From contig NZ_JAUTAG010000001.1 of NCBI RefSeq assembly GCF_030818255.1, positions 1,240,001 to 1,304,000 of the forward strand: DNA of 64,000 bases. The letters are read 5' to 3'. Under the pieces are notes generated by a model. The model made no database searches. It was not told where the DNA came from and worked only from the letters and a program-made list of their open reading frames with translations. How positions within the stretch are numbered: position 1 is the stretch's first letter; every line of letters starts with the position of its first letter. Of this stretch, positions 16,901 through 24,030 are shown in pieces. This DNA is from Microbacterium sp. SORGH_AS_0969 (lineage in GTDB: Bacteria > Actinomycetota > Actinomycetes > Actinomycetales > Microbacteriaceae). Made by a program: the position numbers and the translations under genes.

Positions 16901-17758
16901 CGCAGCTTCTCGACGATAGCCAAGCTGCCGTGGGGTGAAGCCATCCTCCCAACGGTGACGGAGAGCGTCGCGTTGTACATGTCGTACGTGGAGCCGACGA
17001 GCTTCTGGGCACTGTTCGACATGCAGCAGATGCACGGGCAGATGAACCAGCAGTTCGTCAACCGGGTCGACGAGATGATCGAAGACGAGGACGATCTCAC
17101 CGCAGCGCGCGCTCGGGTTGATGCCCTGGCAGGCAAGTTGATCCTCGATCATGCGGTCACCCTTGTCCTTGGTGCGACCTCGGCGACTGCCATGGAGGCC
17201 GTCGCCGCGCGATGGGCGGACCCGTCGGGAGGGGCCACTGCGAAGGACGGGGCCAACTGGCTCATCCGCGCGGCCAGGGAGGGGAGCTCCGAGAGCAAGC
17301 GCATGCTCGCCGCGGCCATGGCTGGCGCCGACGCCTCCGCGTACGCCGAAGTCCTGGACGTCCTGCTCGATGAGACGGTGGATCTGGGCAATGGTGCACA
17401 TGCCGACGTGTGGGCGTTCGTCACCGCGCCGATGACCGAGACAGCACGAATCGCGCTCGTGTCGAGGATCCGCCCGTTGTTGACCGAAGCCCAGCGCGAA
17501 GCCATCGCGGTGGCCCCGACCCTCAACGCCGCAGCAACGGACCCGGCGTTCGACGCCCTCGTAGCTGACGACGTGCGCGAAGTCATGGTCCACTGGATCG
17601 TCGACGTCCCGGACGCGTCCGTCGTTGTTGCCGTAGCCGAAGCGATTCGTGGCAGCAAGCGGAGCCACGCGGAGGCCCTCGCGGCTCGCAGGGGACGACC
17701 GAAAATCCCGCAACGCGCGGTCGCCTACGATGCCGCAATGCGAGTGCTCCGCAGGTAA
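13940..17758 (+). CDS. Large KAP-family P-loop NTPase with membrane segments
   Basis: A 1272-residue protein. Walker A is GQFGVGKST (residues about 55-63). A hydrophobic insert at about 155-215 forms two membrane helices, the layout that defines KAP NTPases. Walker B is LIVAVDDIDRL (about 255-265), followed by an AAA/STAND-like segment (ALNAIRSF, FIVAIDEQIV, FLNRLFTLRQEVPV). The remaining 800 or so residues are mainly helical, with no motif I know. Some KAP proteins, such as phage T7-excluding PifA, act in phage defence; others are of unknown role. ATG 13940 is preferred; GTG 13952 is possible and has a better-placed GGGG. Base composition looks lower in GC than the core genes. Confidence 0.85.
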   Translation: MGFHVAATAREGGWFVVDAPIKTADQDAFGHEDVADNLHRMVTEPTPHRRMVGLFGQFGVGKSTVIELLRAKLNGNKDLTLIRMSAERHEPVGFHRAAVYAFAEALVEAKEISNSTAQEVLEPLRSAQSTSFSDMTLSTVGRAVTQMQKALNVNWVKFWGILVGAVLLAALVLGLGAVLIPPAVWTGLGGFLTPLLTAGAFFAPFIWLASVIDLGPIDLRGIFTPGTRSFQRAKVEAADEQERAFAELVAKSKHRLIVAVDDIDRLSRDQILAALNAIRSFQLTCGRAKQPIFIVAIDEQIVRSAIEEDKEKTTPDAQEFLNRLFTLRQEVPVHETFDLRDYARDLLTERASLLAAKLGEAVEDVLLMLIHDDVRDPRHVVRLINAFSSDYRLAEAREARPGSRSIRAGVVTGHLDVLARMVVLKTDYPQFFRATLDDQGLITAASRASSLDLGDEEHQFLVAQGFGPGLPRHASLFRYLSRTAGWVEEGIDLTPFLYLGQDRFSLTLGNTQAREIRSALANNQPTALARLGNEAQAAGDAATNTFQELTVSVLRELETGEQSNGVAATLAAVRTCEALKGAKITRAVAPLVDKHPSWLTDVVGAIKLLENAEADAARSLATAVMSADSAASDPAIWENRSELESLTGEDKFAAWIERRIAAMMTWEQWRAWPTSVLDDQSANLMLARAVLLAARAEEDDPADESDLKRAREVSDLILVGAPVQDEEAMQKAVAQPANTYESAIGLLAAEKFALTDKQLAELSFTHVSRSIKGAGEDTSPLTAVMDGVASLARRTAEEAASWTSPDRKTKVAAIPADHLATWIGDAEYPPSRGVPVLQAMASHGVAGQTTLATALFSAWAADPNGSDNDDVSFRDSADRVIALIPQLQNPAQEAVVTTWISMLEDDSTLPEAMSLSSTILADTSPPLWADRALNALMMWFSTSYDFTGVYTDAAAAVMATGHVSPEVEESLWSRLYSVSSSGSVYRQRSFSTIAKLPWGEAILPTVTESVALYMSYVEPTSFWALFDMQQMHGQMNQQFVNRVDEMIEDEDDLTAARARVDALAGKLILDHAVTLVLGATSATAMEAVAARWADPSGGATAKDGANWLIRAAREGSSESKRMLAAAMAGADASAYAEVLDVLLDETVDLGNGAHADVWAFVTAPMTETARIALVSRIRPLLTEAQREAIAVAPTLNAAATDPAFDALVADDVREVMVHWIVDVPDASVVVAVAEAIRGSKRSHAEALAARRGRPKIPQRAVAYDAAMRVLRR

Positions 17759-17786
17759 CCCCGCCGCGCCCTACCTTCCACGCGGG
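17757..17786. terminator. Hairpin after the KAP NTPase gene
   Basis: AACCCCGC and GCGGGGTT pair around a 14-base loop, overlapping the NTPase stop codon. It is a plausible but weak terminator. Confidence 0.4.
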
Positions 17787-17883
17787 GTTCGGCGAGGAAG
17801 CGGACGGCGGGGCCTTCGGGCCTAGCGGCCGTCGTCGTACAGGCTGAGCAGGAAGGCGATGTGCGAGGTCAGGTCCCCGTCTC

Positions 17884-18282
17884 CAGGGCCCTGACGACCT
17901 CGTTGACGTGCTCATCGACCCCGCCACGAAGAAGGTGGTGGGCGGGAACCCGCTGACGCAGAAAACGTTGCAGTTCGGACCCGACACCAAGGAAGGACGG
18001 AAAGTCTTGAAGAACCTGCAGAACATCGAGGACAAGACCCCCGAATGGAAGGCCTTCTACGGCATGCGTAACCGCGTCGAGGAGAACAACAAGTCGTTCA
18101 AGGGGGACCAAGCCACCGACATCGGCAACCCAGAGAAGCGGCGTCCCCGCGGCTACGCCTACAACGCCCTGTGTGGCGGTGCGGCGGGGGCCATGTCTAA
18201 CATGCGTCGCATCGTCGCCCACATCCATGCCGACGCCCTCGTCACGGTCGAGCACCGCGACAAAACCTCGCCCCTCAATTAG
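17884..18282 (+). pseudogene. C-terminal fragment of a transposase-like protein
   Basis: An open frame without a convincing start (first GTG 17908). The part WKAFYGMRNRVEENNKSFK, followed by GNPEKRRPRGYAYNAL and SNMRRIVA, resembles the C-terminal end of DDE-type transposases, where R.R.E..N..K and a later N..RI are typical. The upstream catalytic region is absent; an in-frame stop lies at 17845. The stop overlaps the convergent island gene by four bases. The family is uncertain, and a small functional protein cannot be excluded. Just upstream on the minus strand, the string LTSHIAFLLSLYDDGR before a stop at 17823 may be another tiny gene remnant. Confidence 0.5.
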
Positions 18283-19526
18283 GTTCGCAGCGTGGAGTCC
18301 AGCTGCGCCCGGATGTGACGCACGTAGTCAGGGTCCAGCTCAAGGTCCCCCTCCATGGCAACCATTGTCGTGTCCCACTCACGAACACCGGGCCGGCCCG
18401 GTGAGAGCAGCACCCCGACGGAGAGCAACTCGCCCACGCCGGTGTCTTCCATGAAGTCGTGATGAGCGAGCTCCACCCTCGCGCGGAAGACCATTCTCGT
18501 CATCTCATCAAGACGAGACGCGACCATCAGCACGACCGGTGATTCGAACGGCCCGGGCTGGGTGGGGAGGTACACGCGGGTGGAGGTGATGAGAGACCGT
18601 CTCGACCACGTTCCCGCCTCTGCCATATAGGAGCGCAGACGCTCACCCAACTCCGTGCGGCCCGCTACGGGTATGCCGTCTAGACGGGACAGCACCTCAA
18701 TCCGGTCCAGCTCCCTCGCTGAGGGGGCCGGAGTGAGGGCGATGTCCTCCTGGATGGATCGAAGCACAAGGTGGGCGTCGGTCGTCTCCGCACTCGCCAC
18801 CTCCAGCGGCGCTGAGGGCATCGGCATGAGAACCGCGGTGTTCGTCGCCCAATGCGGTGTTTCCTGCTCGGGGACGGCCAGATCCGCGAGTGCTAGCTCG
18901 TGATAGCGGACAGGCTCCGTCCCCAACGTCTGCGGTCCACCGACGATCCTCGACAGGTAATGAGCAACCCAACGAGCGGACCTCAGGTGGTTGAACAGAA
19001 ACTCCCAGTCGCGTCGCATCATCACAACCGCGTCCGATGGGAGTTCCGGCGGCACGTACCCCTCCGGTACCGAGTCATGGTCAACGAGCACCACCGACAC
19101 CCAGCTGAGCGCGGCCCCGTCGATGGTCACTTCGCGGCCTCGTCGGTTGGTCATCTGCACCGGCCCCGAACGCAGCCGTCGGATGGAGCCCGCGCCCTGT
19201 CGCAGCCCCTTGGCGATGTTCTTGTCTAACCAGTTGCGTTCTTTGTCGGGAGTACTGCCGACGCCTGACCGCGCCTTCGACTGGATCATCACCGCGACCC
19301 CGCTCGTGATGAGAATGCCGTCGCCCACCTCCCGGACGCCGCTACCGCTGGCCTCATGAGTGGGCTCGAAGATGAAATCCGGCATGCCCCAGAGTGCCGC
19401 CGCAAATCGAATGGCTTCCTCGGCCGCGACTCCGCGTTCGACCCCCTCGGGGAGCGGGGCTGCAGCCGCAACCTCCCGGTGGAGGAGGCCATCGGGCGTG
19501 TCGATCAAAAGCGTGAGCTTGTCCAC
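18279..19526 (-). CDS. Island protein with possible PD-(D/E)xK-type nuclease motif
   Basis: A 415-residue soluble protein. GDGILITSGVAVMIQSKAR (residues 68-86) has the D...(E/Q)xK spacing of PD-(D/E)xK nucleases, with Asp69, Gln82 and Lys84. The next part, RNWLDKNIAKGLRQGAGSIR, resembles the helix that follows such motifs in restriction-like proteins. Nothing else is recognised. The GTG start is fixed by TAGCGT six bases upstream. It is transcribed toward the KAP NTPase gene, separated by a transposase remnant. By position and motif it may be an effector of the same defence-type module, but this is inference. Confidence 0.6.
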   Translation of the reverse strand: MDKLTLLIDTPDGLLHREVAAAAPLPEGVERGVAAEEAIRFAAALWGMPDFIFEPTHEASGSGVREVGDGILITSGVAVMIQSKARSGVGSTPDKERNWLDKNIAKGLRQGAGSIRRLRSGPVQMTNRRGREVTIDGAALSWVSVVLVDHDSVPEGYVPPELPSDAVVMMRRDWEFLFNHLRSARWVAHYLSRIVGGPQTLGTEPVRYHELALADLAVPEQETPHWATNTAVLMPMPSAPLEVASAETTDAHLVLRSIQEDIALTPAPSARELDRIEVLSRLDGIPVAGRTELGERLRSYMAEAGTWSRRSLITSTRVYLPTQPGPFESPVVLMVASRLDEMTRMVFRARVELAHHDFMEDTGVGELLSVGVLLSPGRPGVREWDTTMVAMEGDLELDPDYVRHIRAQLDSTLRT

Positions 19527-19532
19527 GGCTCC

Positions 19533-19538
19533 ACGCTA
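19533..19538 (-). promoter_or_regulatory. -10 hexamer TAGCGT, leaderless start of the island gene
   Basis: TAGCGT on the minus strand ends six bases before GTG 19526. It is followed by GG, as at the core genes starting at 4105, 9371 and 11409. Confidence 0.6.
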
Positions 19539-19792
19539 CGGGGATGCCTGACGAGCGGCTGCCTGCGAGGCCCTGATCGGCCCGATCAAGGCGCACGCGC
19601 GACGGCATTCGCGAGTACTGGTGGGCGGGGAAGCTCAGCCGGGCCTAGGGGGCCTCTTGTGTGAACCGCGGGGATCTCGCGCGCGGGACTGAGAGGCACT
19701 GCGCTGCTTGCTGTGGAGACAGAGCTGTCGCATTTAGCAAGAGATGTCGACGGAGGTCACTTAGGGCCTCGTGTACGGCACGCGCGCCGGAG

Positions 19793-19839
19793 AACAGAAA
19801 TGGCCGATCAGATTTGAAACTGACCGGCCATTTCCTGTT
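19793..19839. terminator. Hairpin in the non-coding part of the island
   Basis: AAATGGCCGATCAG (19798-19811) and CTGACCGGCCATTT (19820-19833) pair with one mismatch; AACAG and CTGTT extend the stem around a bulge. No gene reads directly into it. Apart from this hairpin and the repeats below, 19540-19978 shows no gene. Confidence 0.5.
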
Positions 19840-19877
19840 TACGTACAACTGGGTCTGAATCCAAGTACAGACCCTTG

Positions 19878-19896
19878 TGTGCGCGAGGGGGGACTT
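19878..19896. repeat. 19-base direct copy of the tRNA-Leu 3' end
   Basis: TGTGCGCGAGGGGGGACTT is identical to 21272-21290, the 3' end of tRNA-Leu(CAG), in the same orientation. It looks like an attachment-site remnant. It runs straight into the right 74-base repeat. Without the later insertion sequence the two copies would be about 140 bases apart. Confidence 0.6.
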
Positions 19897-19961
19897 TCCC
19901 CACCGCCTCTCCACACGCCGCTTCGCGGCGCGCGGAGCCTCGGGCGGCGTGGGCCCAACCC
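19888..19961. repeat. Island repeat, right copy (74 bases)
   Basis: Same-orientation partner of 12457-12530, with four mismatches in 74 bases. Its first nine bases overlap the tRNA-Leu 3'-end copy. Confidence 0.75.
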
Positions 19962-19978
19962 AGAATGGGTCCCAAGCC

Positions 19979-21204
19979 GGGTTATAGGCAAGAACGTGTG
20001 GATGGGATGGTGATCTAGCCGCGCGATCACGCGGTGAAACGGGGTTGTGCATGGTCCGCGACGCTTAGGCGTGGACCATCCCTCGAATCAGGCGCTCTGC
20101 GTGATATGCGGTGCTCGGCTGGTGAAGAACGGTAAGACCGCCGCCGGAACACAGCGATGGCGCTGCCCCGACTGCGGCGCATCATCTGTCCGCTCCCGAC
20201 GCGACGTGAGCGAGCGGGAGCAGCTGCGCCGGTTCCTGCGCTGGTTGACGGGCAAAACAACGCAAGCGGAAATCGGCGGCGGAACCGGGCGCTCATTTCG
20301 TCACGACACCGCCTGGTGCTGGGGTCTGCAGCCCGTGATGCCGGTCACCGGCGAAGTTCACGATGTCGTCCTCGTCGACGGTGTCTGGATCGGCTCCTGG
20401 TGCCTTCTCGTCGCCCAATCCGACACCGGACGCGTCCTCGCCTGGCAGTGGTGCGCCCGAGAATCCACCGCCGCGTGGACGGCCCTGTTCGAACAGGTCC
20501 CGCCCCCGGTCGTCGTCGTCACCGACGGCGGTTCCGGCATCCGCTCCGCCCTAGCCACGACCTGGCCCGACACCGCCGTGCAACGCTGCATCTTCCACCT
20601 GCAACTGAACGTCACCCGCGAGCTGACGCGCAATCCCCGCACCCGCGCCGGCCGCGACCTGCGCCAGATCTCCCTCGCGTTGACCGCGGTCCACACCATC
20701 GATGACGCCATCTCCTGGCGGCTCACGTTGCAAGCGTGGTGGCAGACCCACGGGCATCTCACCAAAGAACGCACCCTCTACGCGAACGGGCACTTCGGGT
20801 TCACCCACTTCAAACTCCGCCGAGCCTGGAATGTCCTTCATCGCGCCGCAGAATCAGGGCACGTGTTCACCACTCTCCAGCACGGAAACCCCCGCACCAC
20901 TTCACGCCTGGAGGGTTTGAACAGTCAGATCCGCCACCTTCTGCGCCATCACCGGGGCATGCCCACCGAGCACCGCCGCAAAGCCGTCGAGTGGTTCCTG
21001 CTGCTGCACGAGGTTCCCCTCGAGCGCGCGCACCGGCACGCCATCACGCCCACCCCGCCGGCCACACCCGACGAGCCCGACGACGACGGACAGCCAGCTC
21101 TCTACGACACCGCCGTCACCGCCGAGGAAGGCCTCTGGATCCGAACCGGATGGGCAGGACGGAGCTGACACGCCCGAGCCATCCACACGTTCTTGCCTAT
21201 AAGC
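19979..21204 (+). mobile_element. IS1249-type insertion sequence (IS256 group)
   Basis: The ends carry perfect 24-base inverted repeats, TTATAGGCAAGAACGTGTGG and four more bases at 19982-20005 and its complement at 21179-21202. The 8-base string CCCAAGCC occurs at 19971-19978 and 21205-21212 and is the likely target duplication, giving an element of 1226 bases. It holds one intact transposase gene. It sits between the right island repeat and the tRNA-Leu terminator. Intact ends, duplication and gene suggest a recent insertion. Confidence 0.85.
20047..21168 (+). CDS. IS1249-family transposase
   Basis: A 373-residue transposase. The N-terminus has a zinc-ribbon C..C / C..C (CVICGARL and RCPDCGAS), then a helix-turn-helix-like region. 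The DDE core is visible: VVLVDGVWIGSW (first Asp), VVVTDGGSGIRSAL (second Asp) and the late TTSRLEGLNSQIR (Glu). CIFHLQLN between the second Asp and the Glu is typical of the IS256/MULE group. GTG 20047 is taken as the start; GTG 20071 (VDHPSNQ) is an equally possible start. It should be able to move the element. Confidence 0.9.
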   Translation: MHGPRRLGVDHPSNQALCVICGARLVKNGKTAAGTQRWRCPDCGASSVRSRRDVSEREQLRRFLRWLTGKTTQAEIGGGTGRSFRHDTAWCWGLQPVMPVTGEVHDVVLVDGVWIGSWCLLVAQSDTGRVLAWQWCARESTAAWTALFEQVPPPVVVVTDGGSGIRSALATTWPDTAVQRCIFHLQLNVTRELTRNPRTRAGRDLRQISLALTAVHTIDDAISWRLTLQAWWQTHGHLTKERTLYANGHFGFTHFKLRRAWNVLHRAAESGHVFTTLQHGNPRTTSRLEGLNSQIRHLLRHHRGMPTEHRRKAVEWFLLLHEVPLERAHRHAITPTPPATPDEPDDDGQPALYDTAVTAEEGLWIRTGWAGRS

Positions 21205-21228
21205 CCCAAGCCCTCCCGCTCCCGCAGA

Positions 21229-21271
21229 GATGAGAAAGGCCCCCGGGATGAACCCGGGGGCCTTTCTCATC
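21229..21271 (-). terminator. Terminator of tRNA-Leu
   Basis: A perfect 19-base stem (GATGAGAAAGGCCCCCGGG and its complement) with an ATGAA loop lies three bases from the tRNA 3' end. On the minus strand it is followed by CTCTGC, not a long T-run. Confidence 0.8.
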
Positions 21272-21273
21272 TG

Positions 21274-21357
21274 TGCGCGAGGGGGGACTTGAACCCCCAC
21301 GCCCGTGAAGGCACTGGCACCTGAAGCCAGCGCGTCTACCTATTCCGCCACTCGCGC
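21274..21357 (-). tRNA. tRNA-Leu(CAG)
   Basis: The minus strand folds as a class II tRNA of 84 bases: acceptor GCGCGAG pairing with CTCGCGC, anticodon stem CTGGC/GCCAG around loop TTCAGGT giving anticodon CAG, a long variable arm, and a T-arm with GGTTCAAGTCC. CCA is not encoded. The 3' end is duplicated at 19878 and, inverted, at 12441, which marks it as an integration target for the neighbouring island. Confidence 0.93.
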
Positions 21358-21449
21358 GTGCGCGACATCGAGGATGCCGCGCGACCAACTTCCCGAGAGT
21401 ATCACGGCCGCGTCAACACAGCGAAACGCGGGCTCTGCAGGCGTCATCC

Positions 21450-21478
21450 ATGACCTGCTCAGCCGCCCTGACTACGAT
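21450..21478 (+). promoter_or_regulatory. Promoter of the fhaA-pknB operon
   Basis: ATGACC (21450-21455) and TACGAT (21473-21478) are 17 bases apart, a fair housekeeping sigma promoter. The expected leader is about 26 bases and includes the GAAGGAG ribosome-binding site at 21501-21507. Confidence 0.45.
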
Positions 21479-21511
21479 GTGCCTACTGGTCTGCCTGCCC
21501 GAAGGAGTCTC

Positions 21512-22249
21512 GTGGGACTACTCGACAGTTTCGAGAAGGGTCTCGAACGCGCCGTCAACGGTGCGTTCGCGAAGACCTTCCGCAGTGGCATCCAGCCGGT
21601 GGAGATCGCCTCCGCGCTGCGGAGTGAACTCGACAAGAAGGCCGTCGTGGTCACCCGCGACCGCATCCTCGCGCCCAACGCGTTCGCGGTGCGCCTCTCG
21701 CCCGCCGACGACGAGAAGATGAGCGCCCTGGGGTCGACCCTCGTCACCGAGCTCACCACGCTCGTGAAGAAGCACGCCAGCACACAGGGGTACTCGTTCG
21801 CCGGTCCCCTCGCCATCTCGATCGAACGCGACGAGTCGCTGTCGACGGGGACCCTCCGCGTCGACTCGCAGACCAGCGAGGGCCAGGTCTCGTGGCGCGG
21901 TGTCGTCGACATCAACGGCACGCGGCACGAGCTCACCCGCGCGCGCACGGTCATCGGGCGCGGCAGCGACGCCGACATCACGATCCCCGACGCCGGCACC
22001 AGCCGCAAGCACGTCGAGATCCTCTGGGACGGCGAGCGCGCGATGGTCCGCGACCTCGGATCCACCAACGGCACGACCCTCAACGGCCGTAAAGTGTCAG
22101 AAGCCGCACTTCCGCCCGATTCGACCATCTCCATCGGTCGCACCACGATCGTGTTCCGTGTGGTGGCGCAGGCGCAGCCGGCGCGACGCGCGGCGGTTTC
22201 CGACGCCACGCGCCTGTTCGACGTTCGGGAGCGGGGGCCCCTGTCATGA
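21512..22249 (+). CDS. fhaA: FHA-domain protein FhaA (DUF3662 + FHA)
   Basis: A 245-residue protein. Residues 1-120 are the DUF3662 domain (LLDSFEKGLERAVNGAF, QPVEIASALRSELD), and about 155-232 an FHA domain with IGRGSDADI, SRKHVEI and LGSTNGTTLNG, which binds phosphothreonine. The family partner in mycobacteria binds phosphorylated MviN/MurJ-type proteins and limits wall synthesis at the pole and septum. GTG 21512 is chosen because GAAGGAG lies five bases upstream. It is the first gene of the operon and overlaps fhaB by four bases. Confidence 0.92.
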   Translation: MGLLDSFEKGLERAVNGAFAKTFRSGIQPVEIASALRSELDKKAVVVTRDRILAPNAFAVRLSPADDEKMSALGSTLVTELTTLVKKHASTQGYSFAGPLAISIERDESLSTGTLRVDSQTSEGQVSWRGVVDINGTRHELTRARTVIGRGSDADITIPDAGTSRKHVEILWDGERAMVRDLGSTNGTTLNGRKVSEAALPPDSTISIGRTTIVFRVVAQAQPARRAAVSDATRLFDVRERGPLS

Positions 22250-22782
22250 GTCCGTTGACTCTTCTGCTGCTGCAGGGAGGCTTCCTCGTCCTCCTGTGGT
22301 TCTTCGTCTTCGGCGTGGTGTACTCGCTGCGCGCCGACCTCTTCGGCGTCAAGGTGCGAAAGCTGCCCGAGCCGGCGGCATCCGCCCCCGCCGCTCCCGC
22401 CCCGGTCGCGTCTCCCGACGCGGTGACCACCCAGGTCAAGCGGCAGCCCGCCCCGGCGCCCGCGCCCGCCGGCGGGCTCGCCACCACCGAAACCGTCTCG
22501 CGCATCGTCATCACGAGCGGCCCGAAGGTCGGTCTCGAGCTCCCGCTCGGCACCGAACCGCTCACGATCGGCCGCTCGAGCGAGTCCGGTCTCGTGGTCC
22601 GCGACGACTACACCTCCAGCCACCACGCGCGGCTCGTGCTGTGGGGCAACCAGTGGATGCTGCAAGACCTCGACTCGACCAACGGCACCACGCACGACGG
22701 GGTGCGCGTGGCATCCCCGGTGCAGGTGAAGGTCGGCGCCCCGATCAAGGTGGGCGCGACGACCTTCGAGTTGAGGAAGTAA
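22246..22782 (+). CDS. fhaB: Membrane-anchored FHA protein FhaB (FipA)
   Basis: A 178-residue protein with one N-terminal transmembrane helix (LLLLQGGFLVLLWFFVFGVV), a Pro/Ala-rich linker and a C-terminal FHA domain with IGRSSESG, SHHARLV and DSTNGTTHDG. It reads phosphothreonines made by PknA and PknB and helps stabilise the divisome; FipA is the mycobacterial counterpart. ATG 22246 overlaps the fhaA stop. pstP begins ten bases after its stop. Confidence 0.92.
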   Translation: MSPLTLLLLQGGFLVLLWFFVFGVVYSLRADLFGVKVRKLPEPAASAPAAPAPVASPDAVTTQVKRQPAPAPAPAGGLATTETVSRIVITSGPKVGLELPLGTEPLTIGRSSESGLVVRDDYTSSHHARLVLWGNQWMLQDLDSTNGTTHDGVRVASPVQVKVGAPIKVGATTFELRK

Positions 22783-22791
22783 CCCTCCTCC

Positions 22792-24030
22792 ATGGTCTTC
22801 CAGGGCTCGAGCGCCGCCATCTCCCACACGGGCAAGGTGCGCTCCAACAACCAGGATTCGGGCTATTCCGGCTCGAATCTCTTCGTGGTCGCCGACGGCA
22901 TGGGCGGCCACGCGGGCGGTGACGTCGCGTCGAGCCTCGCGATCCACCGCATGACCGAGCTGGACCAGCCCTTCCCGACCCCCGCCGACGCCGAGCACGC
23001 CCTCCGCGACGCCCTGTCCGACACGGCAGCCGAGCTCATCGACACGGTCGCGCGCCGACCCGAGCTCGCGGGCATGGGAACCACCGTCAGCGCGCTGATC
23101 ATGGTCGACGACTACGCCGTCATCGGCCACATCGGCGACTCGCGCATCTATCTCTACCGCGACGGCGAACTCACCCAGATCACGACCGACCACACGTTCG
23201 TGCAGCGCCTGGTCGACTCGGGTCGCATCACCCCCGAAGAGGCGCGGTACCACCCGCGCCGCTCGGTCCTCATGCGCGTGCTCGGCGACATGGACCCCGA
23301 TCCCGAGATCGACACGTTCATCATGCCGACGCAGGATGGCGATCGCTGGCTGCTGTGCTCCGACGGACTCTCGGGCGTCGTCGACGACACGCACACGGAC
23401 CGCACCCTCGCCCTCGGGATGCCGCCCGCCCGCACCGCGGACGCGCTCCTCAAGCAGGCGCTCGACGGAGGGGCGCCCGACAACGTCACCGTCGTCATCG
23501 TCGACGTCGGCGGCCAGCACCCCGTCTTCACCGGCACGCCGACGATCGTCGGTTCGGCGCTGAACCCGGTTGGAGCCGTCGCTCCCGCGGGCCGACCGGC
23601 GCGATCGAACTGGCTGCACCCCGTCCGCCAGGCCGCGAACGAGCCGACGCACTTCGAACCCGCGCCCGAGTTCCTCGAGGAGCTCATCGAGGAAGACCGG
23701 CGCCGCGCCCGTCGGCGCCGCCTCGGCTGGCTCGCCGCACTCCTGATCGTGCTGGCCGGCATCGGCCTCGCTCTCTTCGCCGGCTACAACTGGACCCAGA
23801 CGCGGTACTACGTGGGCGCCGACGACGATTCCGTCGTCATCTACCGCGGAGTGCAGCAGTCCATCGGCCCGATCTCGCTGTCGTCGGTGTACGAAGACAC
23901 CAACATCGTCCTCGCCGACCTCTCGGACTTCGACCGCCAGACGGTCGAGGCCACGATCTCGGCGCGCTCCCTGTCCGACGCCGAACAGATCGTGGAGCGT
24001 CTGCGTCCCACCCCGGAGGCCGGCGGATGA
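22792..24030 (+). CDS. pstP: PP2C-family protein phosphatase PstP
   Basis: A 412-residue membrane phosphatase that reverses PknA and PknB phosphorylation. The catalytic domain covers residues 8-240, with metal-site motifs RSNNQDSG, VADGMGGHAGGD, HIGDSRIYLYR, CSDGLSG and GAPDNVTVV. A linker and basic stretch RRRARRRRLG lead into one transmembrane helix at about 310-332, then an external domain of some 75 residues. No good ribosome-binding site precedes the ATG, so translation may be coupled to fhaB. Its stop overlaps rodA. Confidence 0.95.
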   Translation: MVFQGSSAAISHTGKVRSNNQDSGYSGSNLFVVADGMGGHAGGDVASSLAIHRMTELDQPFPTPADAEHALRDALSDTAAELIDTVARRPELAGMGTTVSALIMVDDYAVIGHIGDSRIYLYRDGELTQITTDHTFVQRLVDSGRITPEEARYHPRRSVLMRVLGDMDPDPEIDTFIMPTQDGDRWLLCSDGLSGVVDDTHTDRTLALGMPPARTADALLKQALDGGAPDNVTVVIVDVGGQHPVFTGTPTIVGSALNPVGAVAPAGRPARSNWLHPVRQAANEPTHFEPAPEFLEELIEEDRRRARRRRLGWLAALLIVLAGIGLALFAGYNWTQTRYYVGADDDSVVIYRGVQQSIGPISLSSVYEDTNIVLADLSDFDRQTVEATISARSLSDAEQIVERLRPTPEAGG

